From NCBI GenBank assembly GCA_028719205.1, contig JAQUKH010000006.1, positions 28,854 through 92,853 of the forward strand: 64,000 nucleotides of DNA, read 5' to 3'. Both the position numbers and the translations under genes were made by a program. The stretch comes from a bacterium (GTDB taxonomy: Bacteria > JACRDZ01 > JAQUKH01). Shown one piece after another: positions 50,576-59,643 of the stretch (the first letter of the stretch is position 1; every line of letters starts with the position of its first letter). Below the pieces are notes generated by a model. The model saw only the letters and a program-made list of their open reading frames with translations. It had not been told where the DNA came from and did no database searches.

Positions 50576-51969
50576 GTATTCTCCTGTTTTTTATTTTTAA
50601 ATTTTTTATTTGCACCGTTTTCGATATTAATTTGTTTCATCCTTGATAAGGATAAAGAAAAAGCCGGCACGTTTTTTGTTATAGTAGAACCCGCGCCTAT
50701 CAACGCGCCTTTTCCGACCTTAACAGGCGCTACTAATTGGGAATCACTTCCTATAAAAGCGTCATTTTCTATAATTGTCTGATATTTTTTAATACCGTCA
50801 TAATTACAGGTGATTGTTCCTGCCCCGATATTAACCTCATTTCCTATTATACTATCACCTAAATAGGATAAATGTCCAATTTTTGTTTTTTTACCGATAA
50901 AAGATTTCTTAACTTCCACAAAACTGCCGAGATGCGCTTCATTATTAACTACAGTTTGAGGCCTTATATTGGTAAACGGGCCGATCCTGATTTTGTCTTT
51001 TATAACGCTTTCATTGATAACCGAAAAAAATATTTCACTTTCATTGCCTATCTTACAATTTTTTATCTTTATTTGAGGCCCCAAAGAACAGTTTTTCCCG
51101 ATAATATTTTCACCTTCAATAATGGAAAAAGGATAAATAACGGTATCCGCGCCGATCCTGGTATTTTCAGAAATAAAAGTTGTATCCGGATCAATGATCG
51201 TTATACCGGAAAGCATAAGTTTATTGAGTATTTCTTTCCGTTTATATTTTTCCGCCCACGCGAGATCGACCTTTGTATTTATGCCGCGGATCTCATCCTC
51301 ATTTGTTATCAGGAACGAAGATGTTTTTAGTCCCTTGGAATGTAAAATAGCAATAACATCTGTAAGATAATATTCCTTTTTTTTGTTATTTGTTTGAACA
51401 TTTTTTAAGGCTTTAAACAGGGCATCTGTTTCAAAACAGTATATGCCGGAATTAATTTCGTCAATATTCTTCTCGTCGGGATCAGCGTCCAATTCTTCAA
51501 CGATCTTCAGGATCTCTCCATTTTTCTTGACGATCCTGCCGTAACCTGCCGGGTTTTTGATCCTGCAGGTAAGCACAGTAGCCGATGACCGGGAATTATG
51601 ATGCTGTTTTAAAAGGCCTTTTAATGTTTTTACTGAAATAAAGGGCGTATCAGCGCATAAAACTATTAACGTACCATTTTGATCCTTAAAATAAGTTTCC
51701 AACTGGTTTATCGCGTGTCCGGTCCCCAATTGTTTATCCTGAATTACCGGTGTTACCTGCTCAGATAAGGTTTTTAAAAGTATTTCCTTCTGGTGGCCGA
51801 TGATCATGAAAATATTTTTTACGGTTAGACCCTTTATTGTTTCCAAAATATACCGTATCATCGGTTTTCCGCAAATAGGATGAAGCACCTTAGGATGTTC
51901 GCTTTTCATCCTTGTTCCTTTGCCTGCCGCTAATATAGCAATGTTTATATTATTTTTATTTTTTTTCAT
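50572..51969 (-). CDS. glmU: Bifunctional UDP-N-acetylglucosamine pyrophosphorylase / glucosamine-1-phosphate acetyltransferase
   Basis: GlmU makes UDP-GlcNAc for peptidoglycan and LPS. The N-terminal uridylyltransferase domain begins IAILAAGKGTRMKSEHPKVL (nucleotide-binding loop) and contains QLGTGHAI and CADTPFI. The C-terminal left-handed beta-helix shows hexapeptide repeats such as IGADTVIYPFSIIEG and ends with the acetyltransferase region IGAGTITCNYDGIKKYQT. The length of 465 residues is normal. Its promoter faces glmS, so both UDP-GlcNAc synthesis genes start from one divergent region. Confidence 0.96.
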   Translation of the reverse strand: MKKNKNNINIAILAAGKGTRMKSEHPKVLHPICGKPMIRYILETIKGLTVKNIFMIIGHQKEILLKTLSEQVTPVIQDKQLGTGHAINQLETYFKDQNGTLIVLCADTPFISVKTLKGLLKQHHNSRSSATVLTCRIKNPAGYGRIVKKNGEILKIVEELDADPDEKNIDEINSGIYCFETDALFKALKNVQTNNKKKEYYLTDVIAILHSKGLKTSSFLITNEDEIRGINTKVDLAWAEKYKRKEILNKLMLSGITIIDPDTTFISENTRIGADTVIYPFSIIEGENIIGKNCSLGPQIKIKNCKIGNESEIFFSVINESVIKDKIRIGPFTNIRPQTVVNNEAHLGSFVEVKKSFIGKKTKIGHLSYLGDSIIGNEVNIGAGTITCNYDGIKKYQTIIENDAFIGSDSQLVAPVKVGKGALIGAGSTITKNVPAFSLSLSRMKQINIENGANKKFKNKKQENT

Positions 51970-51997
51970 ATTCGTTTAAAATATTTTTAAGGTGTAT

Positions 51998-52026
51998 ACA
52001 ATACCATATAACCTTATAATTGTCAA
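51998..52026 (-). promoter_or_regulatory. Promoter for glmU-prs-rplY-pth
   Basis: On the minus strand TTGACA and TATTGT are separated by exactly 17 bp, about 30 bp before the glmU start. Confidence 0.65.
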
Positions 52027-52064
52027 GATTTGGGTTTATTGGGTTTCTTAAGCTTGATTTTTGC

Positions 52065-52093
52065 TTGACTGGTTAACGTTATTAAAGTAGAAT
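52065..52093 (+). promoter_or_regulatory. Promoter for glmS
   Basis: TTGACT and TAGAAT with a 17-bp spacer, about 30 bp before glmS. The leader is too short for a glmS ribozyme, and none is seen. Confidence 0.6.
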
Positions 52094-52123
52094 TACCTAA
52101 AATTATAGTGTGAAAGGATGCTT

Positions 52124-53959
52124 ATGTGCGGAATAGTTGGTTACATAGGAAATAAACAGGTTGTTCCGATATTATTGGACGGCCTGCAGAAGCTTGAATA
52201 CCGCGGATATGATTCTGCCGGCATAGCTGTTCTTTTGGATGGCAAGATCGAACGGCGGAGAATAGAAGGCAAGATCGCGGGATTAAAAGAGAAAATGGCT
52301 AAAGAACCTATTAATGGTTTTATGGGCATAGGGCATACCCGCTGGGCTACGCATGGAAGGCCTACGGAGGAAAACGCGCATCCTCATATTGACTGCAAAA
52401 ATGAAATTGTTCTGGTGCATAATGGTATAATAGAGAATTATTTTACCCTCAGGCAGGAATTAATAGAACTCGGCCATAAATTTGTATCTGATACCGACAC
52501 AGAGGTTCTGGCTCATTTAATTGAAGAAAACAATAAAAGCGGGAATTTCTTAGAGGCTGTAGTTAAATCATTGAAAGAGGCTGAAGGGTCATACGCGTTG
52601 GCAATTGTTTTGGATAAAACGCCTGATAAATTATACGCCGCGCGTTTGGGAAGCCCTTTGGTTATAGGTATTGGCGAAGGTGAGTATTATATAGCGTCGG
52701 ATGTACTGGCGATACTTAATTATACAAAGAAGGTTATTTTCCTCGAGGATGGAGAAATAGCGGAGGTCTCAAAAGAGGGTTTTCATATATATACTATCGC
52801 TGATCTTTCGCGGGTAAATAAAAAGGCTCAATTGATCACATGGGACCCGATCACCGCGGAAAAAAGCGGTTATCGGCATTTTATGTTAAAAGAGATCTAT
52901 GAACAGCCGCGGGTTATTGAAGAAAACATAAAAGGCAGGCTTTCAAAGGATAAAGAAGAGGTATATCTGGATTTTCCTGATCTTCCCGACAAAGAATTAG
53001 AAGGGATAAAAAAGGTATTAATAATTGCCTGCGGGACCTCATATCACGCGGGGCTGGTCGGTAAATTTATTTTAGAAAAAATTCTCAGGATCTCTGTTGA
53101 AGTGGATATCGGTTCAGAATTCCGCTATCGAGACCCGATAATTGACAAGAATACGCTCCTTATAGCTATCAGCCAGTCGGGTGAAACCGCTGATACGATT
53201 GCCGCGGTTAAAGAAGCTCAAAAAAGCAACGCAAAAATAATTTCAATATGCAATGTTTTAGACAGCAGTATCACAAGGTTATCACACGGGGTAATTTATA
53301 CCCATGCCGGGCCTGAGGTTGGGGTTGCCTCCACAAAGGCATTCACAGCTCAATTAACCGCCCTGTACCTTTTAGCTCTATATTTAGGTAAATTAAGAAA
53401 GAGTATTTCCAAGATAGAACTGATCGAGCTCATTGATGAGTTGTTAAAGCTTCCAAAAAAGGTTGAGGCGATATTAGAGAATGATAAGGATATTATTAAA
53501 TGCAGTAAAACCTATTTCAAATATAAAAATTTTTTATACCTTGGAAGAGGGATAAATTATCCCATCGCGCTGGAAGGCGCGTTGAAATTAAAGGAAATTT
53601 CTTATCTCCATGCCGAGGGTTATCCGGCAGGCGAAATGAAACACGGCCCTATCGCGCTGATCGACGAGAATATGCCCATCGTTGCGATCGTTCCCCATGG
53701 GCAGGTTTATGATAAGATGGTAAGCAACCTGAGGGAAGTACAGGCAAGACAGGGTGTTATTGTTGCCGTTGGTTATAAAAATGATGAGATAGTAAAAGAA
53801 ATGTCGGATTATTTTTTCACGATCCCCGAAACAATAGATTTTTTAACCCCGATCCTTACCATTATTCCTCTACAGCTTCTGGCGTATCATGTAGCCTTGA
53901 AACTGGGAGTCGATATTGACCAGCCGAGAAATCTGGCGAAAAGCGTGACGGTGGAATGA
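52124..53959 (+). CDS. glmS: Glutamine-fructose-6-phosphate aminotransferase (isomerizing)
   Basis: GlmS makes glucosamine-6-phosphate from fructose-6-phosphate and glutamine. The 611-residue protein begins CGIVGYIGNKQ, where the Cys after the initiator Met is the glutaminase nucleophile; for that reason I start at 52124 and not at the ATG two codons earlier. It has HTRWATHGRPTEENAHPH and VHNGIIENY, then two SIS domains with CGTSYHAGLVGKFI, ISQSGETADTI and GVASTKAFTAQL. It ends PRNLAKSVTVE, the normal closing motif. No pairing gene follows it. Confidence 0.97.
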   Translation: MCGIVGYIGNKQVVPILLDGLQKLEYRGYDSAGIAVLLDGKIERRRIEGKIAGLKEKMAKEPINGFMGIGHTRWATHGRPTEENAHPHIDCKNEIVLVHNGIIENYFTLRQELIELGHKFVSDTDTEVLAHLIEENNKSGNFLEAVVKSLKEAEGSYALAIVLDKTPDKLYAARLGSPLVIGIGEGEYYIASDVLAILNYTKKVIFLEDGEIAEVSKEGFHIYTIADLSRVNKKAQLITWDPITAEKSGYRHFMLKEIYEQPRVIEENIKGRLSKDKEEVYLDFPDLPDKELEGIKKVLIIACGTSYHAGLVGKFILEKILRISVEVDIGSEFRYRDPIIDKNTLLIAISQSGETADTIAAVKEAQKSNAKIISICNVLDSSITRLSHGVIYTHAGPEVGVASTKAFTAQLTALYLLALYLGKLRKSISKIELIELIDELLKLPKKVEAILENDKDIIKCSKTYFKYKNFLYLGRGINYPIALEGALKLKEISYLHAEGYPAGEMKHGPIALIDENMPIVAIVPHGQVYDKMVSNLREVQARQGVIVAVGYKNDEIVKEMSDYFFTIPETIDFLTPILTIIPLQLLAYHVALKLGVDIDQPRNLAKSVTVE

Positions 53960-54037
53960 GAGCACCAATTTGTTAACAATTGACAATTAAGCATTAACAA
54001 TTTGCAATTTAAAAAATAGACATGTTCTTTTTATAAC

Positions 54038-54066
54038 TTGACAACATTCAAATATTAAAATACAAT
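54038..54066 (+). promoter_or_regulatory. Near-consensus sigma70 promoter
   Basis: TTGACA and TACAAT with exactly 17 bp between. It is one of the strongest-looking promoters in the window and would start a transcript near 54073, 270 bp before the next gene. Confidence 0.7.
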
Positions 54067-54176
54067 ATAACCTATTGTTAATTATTTTAAGTTAGATTTA
54101 ACTATATAACTGTAGAATAAAGTAGATATTTTTGAATTATGAATTGGACATTCTGGCCGGAAATCCAAAGGTATTT

Positions 54177-54227
54177 AAAAGCATCTTAAATCGGTAAGTA
54201 TTTTATCGATTTTAGATGCTTTTTTTA
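54177..54227 (+). terminator. Hairpin with T-run (terminator or attenuator)
   Basis: AAAAGCATCTTAAATCGGTAA and its near-complement flank a short loop, then a run of 7 Ts. It lies between the promoter at 54038 and the ATG at 54346, so it could end a small RNA or attenuate the downstream gene. Confidence 0.65.
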
Positions 54228-54291
54228 TTTTGTCATATAAAGTTAACCTGTAAGAAATAGCAGGTGGTTAGGGAAAAACAGGGTGGTAAAA

Positions 54292-54443
54292 TAAATTTTA
54301 ATATTTCACTCCTGCGACGCAGGAAAATAAAAGGAGGTTTCCTTAATGAAAAGTTTTAAAAAATATAAAATTTGGGTAGTGATGTTGAGCGTGTTTTTGT
54401 TGAGTTCAATATTAGGTTCGCAGGCTAAGGCGGGGTGGGTGGA
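54292..54443 (+). repeat. Direct repeat A1: leader, ribosome binding site and signal-peptide segment
   Basis: About 152 bp nearly identical to 58168-58319. It covers a small hairpin, the AGGAGG site and the first 32 codons, including the signal peptide, of the two repeat proteins. Confidence 0.85.
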
Positions 54444-55542
54444 ATTGAGTGGGAAGATTTATTATGATGGTGGCAATGTTGGCATCGGGACGACGGAGCC
54501 GACGGCGAAACTTGATGTGCGTGGCTATATTGCTACGGATGTGGTCAATTCATTCCAAGCTGGCGATCCCCTTGAGTTACAATATTCTATTGCGGGAGAT
54601 GTCATAGTATCTGGTTCAGATAGCAATCTTCAAGTTCAAGGTACGGGTAATTCATCTTTTACAGGCAATCTCGGCATTGGGATAACGATTCCGGCGTCTA
54701 AACTCCATGTTAATGGTGGTCAAACATATTTAGTATATAATCATGCAAGTTCTCCAGCTCTTGATGTTCGTAATGCGGGTGGTGGGGCAGCAGCTGTATT
54801 TGGATTAGGTGGCGGTAATGTAGGCATCGGGACGGCGAATCCGGGTCACAAATTAATGGTTATGGGAACCACTAGTGAGTGGATGTCGCGAGTTACTACT
54901 GATTGGACATTATCTACTGGTTCCGGACTTATGCTGGGAGTGGGAGGAAATACAGGAAATACTTTTTCAGAAATCAGGGCCATGTCATCTGGAGTTAATG
55001 CATGGAATAATTTAGTGTTACAATCAGGTGGTGGCAATGTTGGTATCGGGACGACGAGTCCGGCATCTAAACTCCATGTTAATGGTGGTCAAACATATTT
55101 AGTATATGATCATGCAAGTTCTGCTGCTCTTGATGTTCGTAATGCGGGTGGTGGGCCAGTAGCTATATTTGGATTAAATGGCGGCAATGTCGGTATCGGG
55201 ACGTCGAATCCAACAGCTAGATTAGCTGTTAACGGCACAATAAAGGCAAAAGAAGTTATAGTTAGCACAACAGCGGCAGATTGGCCGGATGTTGTTTTTA
55301 AAGATGATTATGAATTAATGAAATTAAACGATTTGGAACAAAACATTAAAGAAAACGGCCATTTACCTAATATTCCTTCAGCTGGCGAAGTTGCTGAAAA
55401 TGGAGTGAGTGTTGGTGAAATGCAGTCTAAACTTTTACAGAAAGTTGAAGAATTGACCCTTTATGTAATAGATCAGAATAAAAGAATAGCTTTATTGGAA
55501 AAAGAAAACGAATCGCTGAAAAAGAGCTATTCTGTAAAATAG
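54346..55542 (+). CDS. Secreted repeat protein with endosialidase-type C-terminal segment
   Basis: A 398-residue protein with a signal peptide ending near SQAKAGW. The body is built from modules with the glycine-rich signature GNVGIGTTSPASKLHV, at least five times, typical of tail-fibre-like and surface proteins of many phyla. Two 120-bp blocks (about 54691-54812 and 55060-55180, with HVNGGQTYLVYNHASS) are near-copies. The C-terminal 90 residues, with LPNIPSAGEVAENGVSVGEM and a coiled coil LLQKVEELTLYVIDQNKRI, match the usual end of this class. It likely trimerises at the cell surface. A paralogue is at 58222. Confidence 0.8.
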   Translation: MKSFKKYKIWVVMLSVFLLSSILGSQAKAGWVELSGKIYYDGGNVGIGTTEPTAKLDVRGYIATDVVNSFQAGDPLELQYSIAGDVIVSGSDSNLQVQGTGNSSFTGNLGIGITIPASKLHVNGGQTYLVYNHASSPALDVRNAGGGAAAVFGLGGGNVGIGTANPGHKLMVMGTTSEWMSRVTTDWTLSTGSGLMLGVGGNTGNTFSEIRAMSSGVNAWNNLVLQSGGGNVGIGTTSPASKLHVNGGQTYLVYDHASSAALDVRNAGGGPVAIFGLNGGNVGIGTSNPTARLAVNGTIKAKEVIVSTTAADWPDVVFKDDYELMKLNDLEQNIKENGHLPNIPSAGEVAENGVSVGEMQSKLLQKVEELTLYVIDQNKRIALLEKENESLKKSYSVK

Positions 55543-55611
55543 ACTATTAATTTTAGAAAAGTAGAAAGTTAAAATATTATTAATTAACATTGTTAATAAA
55601 AGGGGGGCGTA

Positions 55612-58167
55612 ATGTTTAAAAAATTAAAGATTTTTTCTTTGTTTATGTGTATATTTTGCTTTATTTTTATTGTTTCGTTAGAGTCACTTTCTTATGCAAC
55701 ATTGGATATCACATATAAATTAAATCCTGAGGTTGTTTTATCTGCTCGAAATATAAATGACAATTTAACCAATCCTAGCTTTTTTACTGGTGATCACCTA
55801 CGATCTTTGTTTCAAGATGGTTATTACCATAGCGTTCTATTTTTTTCTATGGATAATACTCCAATAAGTCCTGAAGATATTGCACAAAACAATGGTGAGC
55901 CTCAAGCTATTTTTATTAGTAGAGATATTAATCTTCCAGAAGGAGATTATCTTGCTAGATTTTATCTTTATGTTGATGGAAATGGTTTAAGTAATTGCTC
56001 TGATTGGGATCCGCCTGGCGCGTTTTATAGTGGCTGGGAATGTAATGGTGGTAAAATTTGGAGTGTTAATTATAATAATTTAAATATGTTTTGGCCAGAG
56101 GTGAGAATATTAGCTCAACTTTTAGGGTCTGATGTTTTAGATGTTTTTAGATTAGAAGTTTGGCATAAAGATACTAATGGTGCAGAAACAATAATTGGTT
56201 CGGATACAATTCCTATCCGATATTTACTACAGCCTGAAATTAGTGATTTTAACGGAGATGATAAACTCTCAAAAATAGACTTGCGATTTTCAACTGGAGG
56301 ATATCAAAATGGATCTTTTATTTTAAAGGTAAAATGGTTAACTAAACAAGGTGATGCTTATAATAGAATAATTAATTTCCCTGGTATGCCTACTACTTGG
56401 AATGATCGTGGATATGGCTGGAATGGAGGTATGGAAAAAGTTGAGCTTTATCAGGCGCCTGGAATAACAAATTTAACAGTAAATGATGGTTTAATGACAG
56501 ATCTGAATAAAAAGGCGAACTACATTGATAGTGACATTAAAGCAGAGCATCTTGATAATGGGCAAATTATTAAAATACCTGGTAGTGGTGCTAATCACGA
56601 TGAAGGAGACGCGGCACTGTGGACTGGTGTCTATGCTGCAACGCAGGCAATGAAATATAAGACAACAAGAGATCCTGTTGCAAAAGAAAATATGGAAAAT
56701 GCATTAAGAGCATTAAACAGATTAGTTGATTATGGTGTGAATCATGGTAACCCTGGTTATGTTCCGAGATACATCGATTATAACCGTGTAGCCTATTCAG
56801 GTAACTCTAGCAAAGATACATATACAGGTGTAATGTTTGGATACGCGATGGCTTATGATCAAATCGAAGATATTTCGTTAAAAAATGATGTTCAAACAAA
56901 TGTGAAAATAATAGTTAAACATTTTATTGACCATAACTTTCATTTTGTAGACCAGGCATCAGGGACAAATGTTGACCTATCACCTTATATGTCTTATTAT
57001 GCGTTAAGTAATTATGGAATTCTTCAGCCATTAAACTTTGCGGTCTATCTTATTTCTACTTTTAGTCAGGGATATTTTGTGCCAGGTTTTTTAAATATAA
57101 ATAATATGTTCAAATATCTGTATGAATCCCAGGCGTTTGTTTTCTACGATAGTAATTTATATAGTTTTGTTGAGAACAATACTATATATAATGACGACTT
57201 AAGTAACAAAAAATTCCCTTCTCCTGATAGTTTATTAGGATTAATGATGTTAAAAACCGCAGATACAATAATTCCTGACAGCACAATAACATTAGCTAAT
57301 CCAATAATAATTGATAATATATCCGTATCAAATCCAACATATCGGGAATACTATGAAAATAATTTAAGTAATAATTACCAGTTCCTGCCATGGGTCAAAG
57401 TAACAAGTGGTTATACAGATTATAATTTAATGAAAAGCATATTCACAGAAAAGAAATTAGATTTATTGAAGGCTTGCGGGGAAACACATCATTTATCTTG
57501 GTTTGCGGCATATACTCTAATGACGCTAGAAAATAATAGTGCTATAAAAAATGAATATAAAAATTTACTAAAGTATATGTGGCTGCCATATAGTGATGAA
57601 TATAATTCAATGTATAATTTTATGAATTTTGCGTGTGATCCTAATTCTACATTTTCTCAAAAAGGCAGATTAGATGGTATTTGGTCATTAAAGGATTTCC
57701 CTTATGATAAAATTGGAACAGGGCTTAGAACTTTTCCACTTACAGAACAAGGGATTCAAATAAGCGAGGAAGATCTTGGCGGTATAATAGGATATCAGAG
57801 TGATACCTCTAAAATTGTTTTGGCATCACCTGTGCCAATGCTTTTCAGATACAGAAATGCTTTTTGTTGGCAGCAGAGTCCGCGAGATTTTGCGCATGAT
57901 GACGCTGGTACCAAATACTCCGGATTAGATTATTTATTTGCCTACTGGTTAGGACGAAGTAATAATATTATCACTGTTCCTCAAAATTCTGAAATAACAA
58001 ATCAAGAACTTAATGGATTGTATGAAGGTGTTAATGAAATTACAATAGGGCCAAATGTTACTGTTGAAAATAATGCAAATGTTACTGTAAAAGCAGGGGA
58101 TCGTATTGTAATTAAACCTTATTTTATTGCAAAAGAAGGTTCTTATTTACATTTATGTATTGAATAA
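55612..58167 (+). CDS. Large secreted protein, alpha-helical toroid-like domain and 3-coathanger-like C-terminus
   Basis: An 851-residue protein with a signal peptide ending near LSYATLD. Residues about 30-210 form a beta-rich domain. The region around 330-700 has helix pairs such as GDAALWTGVYAATQAMKY, ALRALNRLVDYGVNHG and GVMFGYAMAYDQIED, resembling (alpha/alpha) toroid carbohydrate-active proteins, but no catalytic residues can be assigned. The last 60 residues (NVTVENNANVTVKAGDRIVI) resemble the 3-coathanger stack that ends many Bacteroidetes-type secreted proteins. The gene is visibly more AT-rich than most neighbours, suggesting horizontal origin. GGGGGGCG precedes the ATG. Confidence 0.7.
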   Translation: MFKKLKIFSLFMCIFCFIFIVSLESLSYATLDITYKLNPEVVLSARNINDNLTNPSFFTGDHLRSLFQDGYYHSVLFFSMDNTPISPEDIAQNNGEPQAIFISRDINLPEGDYLARFYLYVDGNGLSNCSDWDPPGAFYSGWECNGGKIWSVNYNNLNMFWPEVRILAQLLGSDVLDVFRLEVWHKDTNGAETIIGSDTIPIRYLLQPEISDFNGDDKLSKIDLRFSTGGYQNGSFILKVKWLTKQGDAYNRIINFPGMPTTWNDRGYGWNGGMEKVELYQAPGITNLTVNDGLMTDLNKKANYIDSDIKAEHLDNGQIIKIPGSGANHDEGDAALWTGVYAATQAMKYKTTRDPVAKENMENALRALNRLVDYGVNHGNPGYVPRYIDYNRVAYSGNSSKDTYTGVMFGYAMAYDQIEDISLKNDVQTNVKIIVKHFIDHNFHFVDQASGTNVDLSPYMSYYALSNYGILQPLNFAVYLISTFSQGYFVPGFLNINNMFKYLYESQAFVFYDSNLYSFVENNTIYNDDLSNKKFPSPDSLLGLMMLKTADTIIPDSTITLANPIIIDNISVSNPTYREYYENNLSNNYQFLPWVKVTSGYTDYNLMKSIFTEKKLDLLKACGETHHLSWFAAYTLMTLENNSAIKNEYKNLLKYMWLPYSDEYNSMYNFMNFACDPNSTFSQKGRLDGIWSLKDFPYDKIGTGLRTFPLTEQGIQISEEDLGGIIGYQSDTSKIVLASPVPMLFRYRNAFCWQQSPRDFAHDDAGTKYSGLDYLFAYWLGRSNNIITVPQNSEITNQELNGLYEGVNEITIGPNVTVENNANVTVKAGDRIVIKPYFIAKEGSYLHLCIE

Positions 58168-58319
58168 TAAATTTTAATATTTTACTCCTGCAATGCAGGA
58201 GAATAAAAGGAGGTTTCCTTAATGAAAAGTTTTAAAAAATGTAAAATTTGGATAGTGATGTTGAACATGTTTTTGTTGAGTTCAATATTAGGTTCGCAGG
58301 CGAAGGCGGGGTGGGTGGA
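58168..58319 (+). repeat. Direct repeat A2: copy of 54292-54443
   Basis: The second copy of the leader and signal-peptide segment, with only a few base differences. It begins exactly after the stop codon of the 851-residue protein, which suggests insertion or duplication. Confidence 0.85.
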
Positions 58320-59421
58320 TTCAACAGGATGTACTTATTATATTGGAGGCTATGCCGGTATTGGGACGACGAGTCCTGCAAGGCAATTGGAAATTTCTGC
58401 CGCTGGCGGTTCAAGATTAAGAATTACGAGTACCATTGATAATAATGCTGATTTAGAGTTTTACACGAATGGAATTAGTCGAGCAATTGTTGAGGGAAAT
58501 TCCATTGGCATGGCTTTGGGAACCATAGGCGCATTGCCTACGATGTTTGTTACTAACAATTCCGAAAAAATGAGAATTGACAGCACCGGAAAAGTTGGTA
58601 TCGGGACGACGAGTCCGGCAAGGCAATTGGAAATTTCTGCCGCTGGCGGTTCAAGATTAAGAATTACGAGCACCATTGATAATAATGCTGATATAGAGTT
58701 TTACACGAATGGAATTAATCGGGCAATTGTTGAGGGAAATGCCAATGGCATGGCTTTGGGAACCATAGGCGCATTGCCTACGATGTTTGTCACTAACAAT
58801 TCCGTAAAAATGATAATTGACAGCACCGGCAATGTTGGTATCGGGACGGCGAATCCAGAAAGGCAATTGGAAATTTCTGCTGCTGGCGGTTCAAGATTAA
58901 GAATTACGAGCACTATTGATAATAATGCTGATGTAGAGTTTTACACGAATGGAATTAATCGGGCAATTATTGAGGGAAATTCCATTGGCATGGCTTTGGG
59001 AACCATAGGTGCATTGCCTACGATGTTTGTTACTAACAATTCCGAAAAAATGAGAATTGATAGCTCCGGCAACGTCGGCATCGGGACGACTAATCCAACA
59101 GCTAAATTAGCAGTCAGAGGTACAATAAAAGCTACAGAATTAGTTGTTCTTGCGGATAATCCAACCAATTGGCCTGACCACGTTTTTAAAGCTGACTATA
59201 ACCTAATGAAACTGGATGACCTCGAAGGTAACATTAAAGAAAACGGCCATTTACCTAATATTCCTTCAGCCAGCGAGGTTGCTGAAAATGGAGTGAGCGT
59301 TGGTGAAATGCAGTCTAAACTTTTGCAGAAAGTTGAAGAGTTGACGTTGTATGTAATTGAGCAAAATAAAGAGATTAGTGTGTTGAAAAAAGAACTTGCG
59401 ATGGTTAAACAAGAAAAATAA
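58222..59421 (+). CDS. Secreted repeat protein, paralogue with three 80-residue tandem repeats
   Basis: A 399-residue paralogue of the protein at 54346. It shares the signal peptide and the C-terminal 90 residues (LPNIPSASEVAENGVSVGEM and the coiled coil) but has a different centre. The centre holds three nearly identical 80-residue units, each starting at RQLEISAAGGSRLRITSTID and containing EFYTNGI, ALGTIGALPTMFVTNNS and a VGIGTTSP-like end. The sharp identity between units and shared ends suggests recent duplication or gene conversion. Predicted to form a trimeric surface or fibre protein. Confidence 0.8.
   Translation: MKSFKKCKIWIVMLNMFLLSSILGSQAKAGWVDSTGCTYYIGGYAGIGTTSPARQLEISAAGGSRLRITSTIDNNADLEFYTNGISRAIVEGNSIGMALGTIGALPTMFVTNNSEKMRIDSTGKVGIGTTSPARQLEISAAGGSRLRITSTIDNNADIEFYTNGINRAIVEGNANGMALGTIGALPTMFVTNNSVKMIIDSTGNVGIGTANPERQLEISAAGGSRLRITSTIDNNADVEFYTNGINRAIIEGNSIGMALGTIGALPTMFVTNNSEKMRIDSSGNVGIGTTNPTAKLAVRGTIKATELVVLADNPTNWPDHVFKADYNLMKLDDLEGNIKENGHLPNIPSASEVAENGVSVGEMQSKLLQKVEELTLYVIEQNKEISVLKKELAMVKQEK
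58381..59100 (+). repeat. Three 240-bp tandem repeats
   Basis: Units start at 58381, 58621 and 58861 with period exactly 240 bp (80 codons) and few differences between copies. They lie inside the preceding gene and would allow in-frame expansion or loss by slippage or recombination. Confidence 0.9.
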
Positions 59422-59442
59422 GAGAATTGTTTTCTCCTTTTG

Positions 59443-59466
59443 CCCCCTCTTTTTTTAAAGAGGGGG
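59443..59466. terminator. Hairpin after the repeat protein
   Basis: CCCCCTCTTT and AAAGAGGGGG pair with a short loop. There is no proper T-run immediately after, so it may be a palindromic repeat acting as a weak terminator. Confidence 0.45.
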
Positions 59467-59643
59467 TAGGGGGAGTTTCTTCTTTCTTGCTGGTTATATT
59501 TCTCACCTCAAGTATCCTAAAATTTGCAACTATTTATAAATAAACAATGTAATTGAAATTAGGCGGCAATTACATTATAATATATACAATTTTTCAATTA
59601 ATTTAAGGAAATAAAAGTACTTTTTATAAAGAAATAATCAGTA

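Larger units (their letters stand above)
53960..54345. other. Non-coding region between glmS and the repeat-protein gene
   Basis: This 386-bp region has no reading frame of note. Its first 60 bases are AT-rich short repeats related to TTGTTAACAA and AATTGACAATTAA. A promoter follows at 54038-54066 and a hairpin with T-run at 54177-54227, which together would define a transcript of about 155 nt (see findings). A second hairpin, CTCCTGC with GCAGGA (54309-54323), lies just ahead of the ribosome binding site of the next gene. Confidence 0.6.

Noticed and set aside
52060..52123. glmS ribozyme upstream of glmS
   Set aside because: The leader after the predicted promoter is only about 30 nt and shows no ribozyme core.
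58381..59100. Regular repeats considered as a CRISPR array
   Set aside because: The units are 240 bp, in frame and coding, with no short repeat/spacer alternation.
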